Below are positions 17,978 through 25,343 of a stretch of DNA of 64,000 bases, one piece after another. The position numbers were made by a program, and so were the translations under genes. Origin of the DNA: Burkholderiales bacterium (GTDB lineage: Bacteria > Pseudomonadota > Gammaproteobacteria > Burkholderiales > Nitrosomonadaceae). The stretch is taken from positions 62,001 to 126,000 of the forward strand of contig JACKLV010000001.1 of NCBI GenBank assembly GCA_024235755.1, written 5' to 3'. Below the pieces are notes generated by a model, which was given only the letters and a program-made list of their open reading frames with translations, did no database searches and was not told where the DNA came from. Each line of letters starts with the position of its first letter. Position 1 is the first letter of the stretch.

Positions 17978-20040
17978 ACACGCTTCTGGAAATCGAAAAT
18001 CTGAAAACGGTATTGCACACCGGCAGCAATCCAGTCTGTGCAGTCGATGGCCTGTCGCTGACCATTAATAAGGGCGAAACCTTCGCCCTGCTTGGTGAGT
18101 CGGGTTGCGGCAAATCCATGACGGCCTTATCCATTATGCGATTATTGCCCGATACAGGCGAGATTCAGGCAGGCGCAGTCAGATTGAACGGTAATGATGT
18201 ATTGCAATTACCCGAGGCCTCGATGCGCCGGATTCGCGGCAAACTGATCAGCATGATTTTTCAGGAGCCTATGCTCAGCCTTAATCCGGTCATGACTATT
18301 GCGGATCAGATCGATGAAGTATTGAAGCAGCATTTAAAACTGAAAAATGACGCCGCAGAACACCGTATCATGGAATTGCTGGAACAGGTCGGTATTCCCG
18401 ACGCGCGCCGGCGGATGCACGAATATTCATTCCAGTTTTCAGGCGGCATGAAACAACGCGTGATGATCGCCATGGCGCTGGCTGGCCAACCTGAATTATT
18501 GATTGCCGACGAACCCACGACCGCGCTTGACGTGACCATCCAATCGCAGGTACTCGATCTGCTGAGACAGGTTCAGCAACAGAATCACATGGCTATTTTA
18601 CTGATTACGCACGACCTCGGCGTCGTCAGTGAAATGGCGCAGATGGTCGCGGTCATGTACGCCGGAGAAATTATCGAACAAGCGCCGCGGGAAAACTTTT
18701 TTGCACAACCGGCGCATCCTTATTCGCAACAACTGTTCGCATCGCTTCCGGCCAAACAGAAACGCCATCAGGCATTGGCCGTTATCAGCGGGACGGTGCC
18801 CTCACTGTCGCAGCAATTTAAAGGCTGCCGCTTTGCAGACCGCTGCACGCATGCTTTTGCGCGCTGCCACGATACCGAACCGCAATGGCATGCCATTGCC
18901 GGCAACCATAAAGTCCGCTGTCATCTTTACGATTCGGCAGTAGCGCCTGTCCAGAACAAACCGATCGCTGACATCGCGTTGAAAACCGGAGCCGCATTGC
19001 CGCAGCCGCCGGCCAACGAACCTTTATTGCAGGTTAACGGACTCAAAGTCCATTTTCCGATACGTAAAGGACTGTTCAAACGCGTGGTTGGGCAAGTCAA
19101 AGCTGTCGATGGCGTTTCACTGAACATTTATGCTGGAAAAACACTGGCGCTGGTGGGTGAATCGGGTTGTGGAAAAACCACTGTCGGTAAAAGCATTTTG
19201 CAACTGATCGAACCGACAGCAGGCAATGTCCGCTATAACGGCCATGAACTGGTCGGCATGCGCCGTGAGCAATTACGTCCGTTGCGCGCGCAGCTGCAAT
19301 TCGTGTTTCAGGATCCTTATTCTTCCCTGAATCCGCGCATGCGTATTATTGATATCCTTCAGGAAGGCATGAACGCGCTCGATATCGACGCCCCAGCCAT
19401 GAATACGCAGACATCGCAGACACCGCTTTCACGTGAAAAAGCAGTCGATGCGCTGCTCGATTGCGTCGGTTTGCCCGTGGAAGCGAAATGGCGCTATCCG
19501 CATGAATTCTCAGGCGGTCAGCGGCAACGGATAGCAATCGCCCGGGCGCTGGCGGTCAACCCCAGATTATTGATTTGCGACGAACCAACCAGCGCTTTGG
19601 ATGTCTCAGTACAAGCGCAGATTCTGAATTTGCTGAACACTTTACAAGACGATTTTGGCCTGACTTTCTTGTTTATCACGCATAACATCTCGGTCGTCGA
19701 ATACCTGGCCGACGAAATTGCGGTCATGTATCTGGGCCGTATTGTAGAATACGGGCGAATCGACGAAGTGATTGAAAATCCCCGGCATCCGTATACACAG
19801 GCGTTATTGTCCGCTGTCCCGATGATCGACCAATCCGTCAATGCATCCATGATAAAATTGAAAGGTGATTTGCCATCGCCCGCCTCGCCACCGGTAGGCT
19901 GTCATTTTCATCCACGATGCCCGCGTGCCATGCCGGTCTGCAGCCAGTCTTATCCGGCAGCCAGCATTATCAGCCCAACGCATTATACCCATTGTTATCT
20001 TTACTCACAGGAGCACACTACTGACCAACATGAGCATTAA
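17974..20040 (+). CDS. Fused dual ATPase of a peptide ABC transporter (OppD-OppF / YejF type)
   Basis: 688 aa containing two full ABC ATPases in tandem. Unit 1: Walker A GESGCGKSM, signature FSGGMKQR, Walker B LLIADEPTTALD. Unit 2: Walker A GESGCGKTT, signature FSGGQRQR, Walker B LLICDEPTSALD. Each is followed by an oligopeptide-transporter C-terminal cysteine motif (CRFADRCTHAFARC and CHFHPRCPRAMPVC) of the type that binds an iron-sulfur cluster in some family members. The arrangement equals GsiA/YejF. It is coupled to the permease upstream and overlaps prfC by 11 bases downstream. Confidence 0.95.
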   Translation: MNTLLEIENLKTVLHTGSNPVCAVDGLSLTINKGETFALLGESGCGKSMTALSIMRLLPDTGEIQAGAVRLNGNDVLQLPEASMRRIRGKLISMIFQEPMLSLNPVMTIADQIDEVLKQHLKLKNDAAEHRIMELLEQVGIPDARRRMHEYSFQFSGGMKQRVMIAMALAGQPELLIADEPTTALDVTIQSQVLDLLRQVQQQNHMAILLITHDLGVVSEMAQMVAVMYAGEIIEQAPRENFFAQPAHPYSQQLFASLPAKQKRHQALAVISGTVPSLSQQFKGCRFADRCTHAFARCHDTEPQWHAIAGNHKVRCHLYDSAVAPVQNKPIADIALKTGAALPQPPANEPLLQVNGLKVHFPIRKGLFKRVVGQVKAVDGVSLNIYAGKTLALVGESGCGKTTVGKSILQLIEPTAGNVRYNGHELVGMRREQLRPLRAQLQFVFQDPYSSLNPRMRIIDILQEGMNALDIDAPAMNTQTSQTPLSREKAVDALLDCVGLPVEAKWRYPHEFSGGQRQRIAIARALAVNPRLLICDEPTSALDVSVQAQILNLLNTLQDDFGLTFLFITHNISVVEYLADEIAVMYLGRIVEYGRIDEVIENPRHPYTQALLSAVPMIDQSVNASMIKLKGDLPSPASPPVGCHFHPRCPRAMPVCSQSYPAASIISPTHYTHCYLYSQEHTTDQHEH

Positions 20041-21631
20041 AAACGAAGTCGCGCGGCGCCGCACGTTCGCCATCATTTCCCACCCGGATGCGGGTAAAAC
20101 AACACTCACTGAAAAGCTGCTGATGTATGCCGGGGCGATTCATATCGCCGGCAGCGTCAAGGCGCGCAAAGCCAGCCGGCACGCCACGTCGGACTGGATG
20201 GAAATCGAAAAACAGCGCGGCATATCGGTGGCCAGTTCGGTCATGCAAATGGAATACCGCGACTGCGTGATCAATCTGCTGGATACGCCCGGCCATCAGG
20301 ATTTCTCGGAAGATACCTACCGGGTTCTGACAGCCGTCGACGCGGCGTTGATGGTTATCGACGCTGCCAACGGCGTCGAGGAACAGACCTTGCGCCTGCT
20401 CGAAGTCTGCCGCGCACGGCATACCCCGATCCTGACCTTTATCAATAAAATGGATCGCGAGGTGCAGCCGCCACTCGATTTGATCGACGAAATTGAACGC
20501 ACGCTCGGCATGGACGCCGTGCCTTTCACCTGGCCGATCGGTATGGGCCGTGCTTTTCATGGCGTATACGACCTGCGCAAGCAAGGCTTGCGTGTCTTCA
20601 AGCCGGGCGCCGATCGCGCCGACACTGCAGACGAATTTATTACAAATCTTGACGACAAAGACGTACAAATGCGTTTCGGTTCCACCTTAAGCGATGCCCG
20701 GCAGGAAATTGAACTGGTTGAAGGCGCCACGCAGACATTTGACCTTGCGGAATTTCTTGCGGGCCGACAGACACCGGTTTTTTTCGGTTCGGCAATCAAT
20801 AATTTCGGCGTACGCGAAGTACTGGATGCACTGGTCGATCTGGCGCCGCCCCCCGAACCACGCCAGGCGATGCAGCGCGAAGTACTGCCCGACGAGCAGA
20901 AATTTTCCGGCGTCGTGTTCAAAATTCAGGCCAATATGAACCCGGCGCACCGCGACCGCATCGCTTTTTTACGCATCTGTTCAGGCCAATTCACACGCGG
21001 CATGAATCTTAAAGTTGCGCGTAGCGGCAAAGACATCCGCACCAACACGGTAGTGTCATTCTTATCGCAACGCCGCGACATTCTGGAAGAAGCCTACCCC
21101 GGCGATATTATCGGCATACCCAATCACGGCACCCTGCAGCTCGGCGACACCCTGACCGAGGGCGAATCGCTGCAGTTCACCGGCCTGCCTTTTTTTGCAC
21201 CGGAAATTTTCCGCACCGTCGAAGTGGCCGATCCGTTGCGCAGCAAGCAGCTCAAGCTCGGGCTGACCCAGCTCGGCGAAGAAGGCGCGATCCAGGTATT
21301 CCGTCCGCATCTCGGCAACATGCTGTTGCTGGGCGCGGTCGGCATTCTGCAATTTGAAGTTGTCGCGCACCGGCTGCAGCATGAATACGCCGTTGCCGCC
21401 CGGATCGCGCCGGCCAAATATCAGCTGGCGCGTTGGGTGACGGCGGACGATCCACGCGAACTGCAGCGCTTTATCGAAGCCAACGCTCACCGTATTGCGT
21501 ATGACGCAGTCGATGCGCCGACATTTCTGGCTTCATTCGGTGCCGAAATCAGCGTCGCCGAAGAAAACTGGCCGTCCGTGCAGTTTCATAAAATGCGCGA
21601 ACATGCCGGGCTGGTTTTTCAAACGCAATAA
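20030..21631 (+). CDS. prfC: Peptide chain release factor 3
   Basis: 533 aa from the ATG at 20030, chosen because it follows a ribosome binding site (AGGAG, about ten bases upstream) and because the sequence from MSIKNEVARRRTFAIISHPD onward aligns with RF3; the frame is open further upstream only as an overlap with the ATPase gene. RF3 is a GTPase that recycles RF1/RF2. G1 is SHPDAGKTT, G3 LDTPGHQDF and G4 FINKMDRE. The C-terminal half contains the RF3-type domains II-III (GAVGILQFEVVAHRLQHEY). Length agrees with E. coli RF3 (529 aa). Confidence 0.96.
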   Translation: MSIKNEVARRRTFAIISHPDAGKTTLTEKLLMYAGAIHIAGSVKARKASRHATSDWMEIEKQRGISVASSVMQMEYRDCVINLLDTPGHQDFSEDTYRVLTAVDAALMVIDAANGVEEQTLRLLEVCRARHTPILTFINKMDREVQPPLDLIDEIERTLGMDAVPFTWPIGMGRAFHGVYDLRKQGLRVFKPGADRADTADEFITNLDDKDVQMRFGSTLSDARQEIELVEGATQTFDLAEFLAGRQTPVFFGSAINNFGVREVLDALVDLAPPPEPRQAMQREVLPDEQKFSGVVFKIQANMNPAHRDRIAFLRICSGQFTRGMNLKVARSGKDIRTNTVVSFLSQRRDILEEAYPGDIIGIPNHGTLQLGDTLTEGESLQFTGLPFFAPEIFRTVEVADPLRSKQLKLGLTQLGEEGAIQVFRPHLGNMLLLGAVGILQFEVVAHRLQHEYAVAARIAPAKYQLARWVTADDPRELQRFIEANAHRIAYDAVDAPTFLASFGAEISVAEENWPSVQFHKMREHAGLVFQTQ

Positions 21632-21661
21632 ATTTTTTTATACACACAGGACGTATCCCCT

Positions 21662-22528
21662 ATGATCAGCAGCATGACCGGCTATGCGACCCGGTCGCAA
21701 TCCACTTCCTACGGCACATTGACGCTGGAATTACGCGCCGTCAACAATCGTTTTCTGGACATTCAGTTGCGCCTGCCGGACGATTTCCGGGCGCTGGAGC
21801 CCAAAATCCGCGAACACATCGCGCAACAGCTATACCGCGGAAAAATCGAATGCCGCCTGAACTTCACCCCGCATTCGGCCATTGAAAACCCGCAGGCACT
21901 CAATTCGGCGCTTCTGCAGAAATTGCTGGAATTAAACACGGCAGTCAAAACCTCATTGCCTGAAGCCGCCGATTTGTCTGTTGCCGAGGTTTTGAACTGG
22001 CCCGGCATGCTCGGCAACAACACGCTATCCATCGATGCACTACATCAAAACATTCTGGCGCTGTTGCAGTCGGTTCTGCCGGACTTAAAAGCGGCCCGCA
22101 TGCGCGAAGGCGAGAAACTGCAAGCAGTGTTGCTCGAGCGCGTTACCCGCATGCGCCAGCATGTTGACGCGATTCTGCCGCGCATACCCGCCTTGATCGC
22201 AGCGTTCGATGAAAAACTCACCACGCGCCTGCAAGAAGCGCTTAACCACCTTGATGACGACCGCATCCGCCAGGAAATCACTATTTACGCCGCCAAAATC
22301 GACATCGACGAAGAACTGTCCCGCCTGCAAACCCATCTGGATGAAGTCGAACGCATTCTGAATACCGGCGGCGCCGCCGGCAAACGGCTCGATTTTCTAA
22401 TGCAGGAACTCAACCGGGAGGCGAATACCATCGGCTCCAAATCCGTCGATATCGACATCTCCAAAATCGCCATGGAACTGAAAGTCCTGATCGAACAAAT
22501 ACGCGAGCAGGTACAGAATATTGAATAG
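21662..22528 (+). CDS. yicC: YicC-family endoribonuclease
   Basis: 288 aa. The N-terminal YicC_N domain begins ISSMTGYATRSQS and the C-terminal DUF1732 domain ends with RLDFLMQELNREANTIGSKS, both diagnostic. E. coli YicC is an RNase implicated in small RNA turnover. It lies 30 bases after prfC in the same direction. The accessory island starts immediately downstream. Confidence 0.95.
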   Translation: MISSMTGYATRSQSTSYGTLTLELRAVNNRFLDIQLRLPDDFRALEPKIREHIAQQLYRGKIECRLNFTPHSAIENPQALNSALLQKLLELNTAVKTSLPEAADLSVAEVLNWPGMLGNNTLSIDALHQNILALLQSVLPDLKAARMREGEKLQAVLLERVTRMRQHVDAILPRIPALIAAFDEKLTTRLQEALNHLDDDRIRQEITIYAAKIDIDEELSRLQTHLDEVERILNTGGAAGKRLDFLMQELNREANTIGSKSVDIDISKIAMELKVLIEQIREQVQNIE

Positions 22529-22574
22529 TCTTTCAGATTACGCGAATCCCTTGCCAACACCAGGTGGTGTAGTG

Positions 22575-22654
22575 GTAAGGTATTAATAAGCGCAGCGCAC
22601 TGCGCCTTAAAGATGCGCCCAACGGTGCAATGCCCATTGGTTATTGCACCCTAC
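22575..22654. repeat. Palindromic repeat element, copy 1 (downstream of VR1)
   Basis: About 80 bp with terminal inverted ends of the form GTAGGGTG...CAATAA / TTATTGCACCCTAC; this copy has a degenerate left end (GTAAGGTATTAATAA). Internal arms GCGCAGCGCACTGCGCC and GCGCCCAACGGTGCAATGC can also pair. It is one of four copies in the window. It starts about 20 bases beyond the end of the VR1 gene, on the downstream side of the variable repeat. Confidence 0.8.
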
Positions 22655-22673
22655 TTTTCTGACCGGCTTGAGC

Positions 22674-23480
22674 TCAGTGACCTCGGGCTAGACGGAAGCC
22701 GAAGTTGTTGATGCGGTCAAACGGAACGCCGTGAGTGTGGAGAGCTGAACGGCAGACCCGACCGCTGTAAGCCCACGAACCGCCGCGCAGCACGCGCCAC
22801 ATTGCAGATTCGGGGCCTCGCGGATCAGCCACTGGCACTGACGGATACTCTCCATACCAGTCCTGACACCATTCCCATACATTACCATGCATCTGATACA
22901 ACCCCCAGTCATTACATGGCAGCGCTTTGACTTCGACCGTTTGTTTTCGGTATTTGCTAGAACCACCTTTATTATAAGGCTCGGTACCATCAAAATTAAC
23001 CAGAGTAGAATCGATTTGATCACCCCAGCTAAATGGCGTGGTTGTTCCGGCACGACAGGCATATTCCCATTGCGCCTCAGTTGGCAGGCATAATTTCAAC
23101 TCCACTTTCAGGCCGTTCATCTTGGCGATAAATGCCTGCGCGTCGTCCCAACTGACCGTTTCAACCGGTCGGTCGCCCCCTTTAAAATCACTGGGATTCT
23201 CACCCATGACTACTTGCCATAAAGCTTGCGTCACCGGCGTATCCGCAATCCAAAACCCCTTGGTCAATGTCACTTCATGTTGCAATTCATCATCATATCG
23301 TTCTCGTTCATCCGTTGGCGAACCCATTAGAAACGTCCCCGGCTCGCACCAACGGAATGCCTGCCGCACGCCTTTATAGGTGAACGCCATCCACAACCCG
23401 AATTCATCCTCGCCCCAGTCGGACGCCCAGGCTTCGGGGAATTCTTCGGGAAAAACGGTGTGTTTGCGAATATTGAACAT
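22674..23480 (-). CDS. FGE-sulfatase/C-type-lectin-fold DGR target protein (VR1)
   Basis: 268 aa from the ATG at 23480 (the in-frame extension to 23510 lacks support; the paralogue at 31222-32025 starts at the same residue, INIRKH). The protein is a single formylglycine-generating-enzyme-like domain: MGSPTDE, TPVTQALWQVVMGENPS, LPTEAQWEYACRAG and MHGNVWEWCQDW. The last 43 residues, from RVLRGGSW to FGFRLARGH, are the variable repeat. In DGR targets this fold displays variable residues on a ligand-binding surface. Compared with the template, VR1 has about 14 adenine-site and 15 other differences, and its 3-prime homing sequence has two changes, so it may no longer be diversified. It lies downstream of the TR. 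Confidence 0.88.
   Translation of the reverse strand: MFNIRKHTVFPEEFPEAWASDWGEDEFGLWMAFTYKGVRQAFRWCEPGTFLMGSPTDERERYDDELQHEVTLTKGFWIADTPVTQALWQVVMGENPSDFKGGDRPVETVSWDDAQAFIAKMNGLKVELKLCLPTEAQWEYACRAGTTTPFSWGDQIDSTLVNFDGTEPYNKGGSSKYRKQTVEVKALPCNDWGLYQMHGNVWEWCQDWYGEYPSVPVADPRGPESAMWRVLRGGSWAYSGRVCRSALHTHGVPFDRINNFGFRLARGH
22678..22799 (-). repeat. DGR variable repeat VR1
   Basis: Homologous to the template at 23711-23832. Reading the coding strand, differences fall both at template adenines (about 14) and at other bases (about 15). The 3-prime invariant segment reads GGCTTCCGTCTAGCCCGAGG, two changes from the TR/VR2/VR3 version. This is a diverged variable repeat. Confidence 0.82.
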
Positions 23481-23580
23481 ACACGATACTTTAATTGAAA
23501 AGGCGGCCAACCGGCGGGCGTTTATGCGGCATCCACCTGCATGACTAGCGCATCCGGCGGCCTTGCTTTTTGTCAGTACC

Positions 23581-23658
23581 GTAGGGTGTCAATAAGCGTA
23601 GCGCATTGCACCAATACAACACCACATGGTGCAATGCCCGTTGGTTATTGCACCCTAC
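23581..23658. repeat. Palindromic repeat element, copy 2 (downstream of TR)
   Basis: 78 bp, from GTAGGGTGTCAATAAGCG to TTATTGCACCCTAC, with inverted ends and an internal variant core. It lies about 52 bases past the 3-prime end of the template repeat, in the same relative orientation as the copies beside VR1 and VR3. Confidence 0.85.
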
Positions 23659-23710
23659 AAAGCTGAACGGGATGAAAGTCTGGTCACACACGCTCATTCC
23701 AACAGCGCGC

Positions 23711-23838
23711 TGAGCTCGGGCAAGACGAAAGCCAGTATTGTTGTTGCGGTTAGACGGATCGTTGTGATTGCGATAAGCAGAACGGCAGTTCCTGCCGTTG
23801 TTGATCCACGAGCCGCCGCGCAACACGCGCCTGTCTCC
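23711..23838 (-). ncRNA. DGR template repeat (TR) RNA region
   Basis: 128-bp template for the diversity-generating retroelement. Read on the minus strand it starts 25 bases after the reverse transcriptase stop. It has Asn codons (AAC/AAT) at nine positions in the frame that matches the targets, the usual adenine-rich design of a TR. Aligned with VR2 (25494-25621) over 23718-23838, all 17 differences are at adenines of the template (A to T 9, A to G 6, A to C 2). The 3-prime end CTGGCTTTCGTCTTGCCCGA is shared with VR2 and VR3 and contains almost no adenine, as expected for the initiation-of-homing region. The next base differs between TR (GAGCT) and the VRs (GAGGT), resembling the IMH*/IMH distinction. 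The open frame across it is not a gene. Confidence 0.93.
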
Positions 23839-23863
23839 TCTTCGACCTTCACCCACTGTTATT

Positions 23864-24871
23864 CTACACAACCGGCGCGGGATGTTGCAGCAAATTCATT
23901 TTCCGCCAGCCTTCGCTGTCGGTGCCATGCGTCACTGCGTGCACGGCGGCATAAGCCGTTTGCAACTGCACCGGTGTAATCAATCCTTGCAGGTATTGAT
24001 GCTCCCAATAGCGGCGGCGCTGCTGGTAGCGGCGTTTACGGCGCAGACTCATGCCCATGACGCCCGGAAGAATCCGGTAACCGCAAAAAAGGATGCCGTG
24101 CTTGCTTTTCTGGATTTGCCAGGCGGGTTTAATCGCCAGTTGCCGTTGTTCAGTTAACCATTCCTGCACCCGTTGCAAAACAATCTTTACCTGTTGCCCG
24201 CCGTCGCACCACCAGACAACATCATCCATGTAGCGCACATGTGCACGTACTTGCGGCATGGCATCCAACAACCGATCGAGCCCATCCAGATAATAATTGG
24301 CGAAATACTGCGAAGTCAGGGAGCCGATCGGCAAGCCTTTACCGGGTATCGTGTTATAGCAGGCCAGAATACGCTGCAACTGCGCTTCAAATGCATCGCC
24401 CTTAAACCGGCGCATCAAAATAGCCAGCAAAATACCGTTATCGATGCATGCAAAATAGCTGTCAATATCAATTTTCCCATACCAGTCAAACCGGCGGATG
24501 TGCCGTTGCACGGCATCGGCCGCACGATGAACGCCCAGGCCAGGACGACAGGCAAAGCTGACCGGCAGCATCGCGCGTTCCAACGTCGGCCCAGCTTGAT
24601 TCATCACGGCATGGTGAAAAATCCGGTCTTCAAAGCAAGCGGCATGAATCGTCCGCCGCTTCGGGTCATGGATGATAAAAGAACGAAAATCACCATAAGG
24701 CATGCGTTCATCCAGAATATCTCGCGCTAACTGATTCAGATTTCTCTCGGCCTGCTGCAAAAACCGGCTGACTTGGTCACGACACCGTTTGCCTCGAGCC
24801 GCTCTGTGTAGCGCGAGCGCCAGATTGGATAACTCAGCTATCTGTTCAAGATTGATCCGGACGCGCTTCAT
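23864..24871 (-). CDS. DGR reverse transcriptase
   Basis: 335 aa. Reverse transcriptase of the diversity-generating class: it copies the TR RNA with adenine-specific errors and the cDNA replaces VR sequence. Palm motifs are visible: KIDIDSYF (residues 133-140, first catalytic Asp), GLPIGSLTSQYFANYYLDGLD (about 179-199, with the IGxxxSQ motif characteristic of DGR enzymes instead of the QGxxxSP of retroviral and group II enzymes) and YMDD (214-217). No maturase, endonuclease or retron msr/msd features are seen. The start overlaps the HRDC gene by 26 bases. The TR follows 25 bases after its stop. Confidence 0.95.
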   Translation of the reverse strand: MKRVRINLEQIAELSNLALALHRAARGKRCRDQVSRFLQQAERNLNQLARDILDERMPYGDFRSFIIHDPKRRTIHAACFEDRIFHHAVMNQAGPTLERAMLPVSFACRPGLGVHRAADAVQRHIRRFDWYGKIDIDSYFACIDNGILLAILMRRFKGDAFEAQLQRILACYNTIPGKGLPIGSLTSQYFANYYLDGLDRLLDAMPQVRAHVRYMDDVVWWCDGGQQVKIVLQRVQEWLTEQRQLAIKPAWQIQKSKHGILFCGYRILPGVMGMSLRRKRRYQQRRRYWEHQYLQGLITPVQLQTAYAAVHAVTHGTDSEGWRKMNLLQHPAPVV

Positions 24872-25343
24872 CGTCGGTTTCCGCCAAATCCTGTGCCCTC
24901 AGTTCGGACAGCTTTTGCAAGAAAGCTTCACCATATTTCTCAACCCGTGATTGACCCACACCCGGAATCGCCTGCAATGCCGCTTTACTGTTGATGCGCT
25001 GCTGCACCATCGCGGCCAGTTGCTCGTTGGTGAACAGCGCATACGGCGGGACACCCTGACTCTCCGCCAGTTGCTTTCTTAAATTGCGCAATTCCAGAAA
25101 GATGACAAATTCGTTTTCATTGAGAATCTGTTTATAGTCGACAGACGGTTTTTTGTGCTGACTTGCCAAAAGCGTTCCTTCACCTTCCAGCCACGTCACA
25201 CAGACCGACCAGAAACTGTTCGCGCCATCCGTCACCAGATGTTTCTCGACAAAACTGACGCGATGCTGGCTGCAAAATTGGTTTAACGCCTCTTCACCTG
25301 CTTCCGGATGCCGCGCCAAAATGGTGAAAAATTTGTACTTCAT
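24846..25343 (-). CDS. HRDC-domain DGR accessory protein
   Basis: 165 aa. Residues about 79-147 form an HRDC domain (LRNLRKQLAESQGVPPYALF, then IPGVGQSRVEKYGEAFLQ), a helical nucleic-acid-binding module known from RecQ and RNase D. The N-terminal 75 residues are a small alpha/beta region I cannot name. In part of the DGR family an HRDC protein replaces the more common Avd accessory protein; its expected job is to assist the reverse transcriptase with the template RNA or cDNA. The start overlaps the upstream target gene stop by four bases (ATGA) and its end overlaps the RT start, so target, HRDC and RT are translationally coupled. Confidence 0.9.
   Translation of the reverse strand: MKYKFFTILARHPEAGEEALNQFCSQHRVSFVEKHLVTDGANSFWSVCVTWLEGEGTLLASQHKKPSVDYKQILNENEFVIFLELRNLRKQLAESQGVPPYALFTNEQLAAMVQQRINSKAALQAIPGVGQSRVEKYGEAFLQKLSELRAQDLAETDDEARPDQS

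Noticed and set aside
23545..23871. Open frame of 108 codons across the template repeat, similar to the C-termini of the FGE proteins
   Set aside because: The similarity is that of a DGR template to its targets. The frame lacks the rest of the FGE domain and a ribosome binding site, and the Asn-rich stretch reflects template adenines.
23864..24871. Reverse transcriptase as a retron or group II intron
   Set aside because: No msr/msd structure, maturase or endonuclease part. The IGxxxSQ motif, adjacent HRDC gene and TR/VR pairs fit a DGR.
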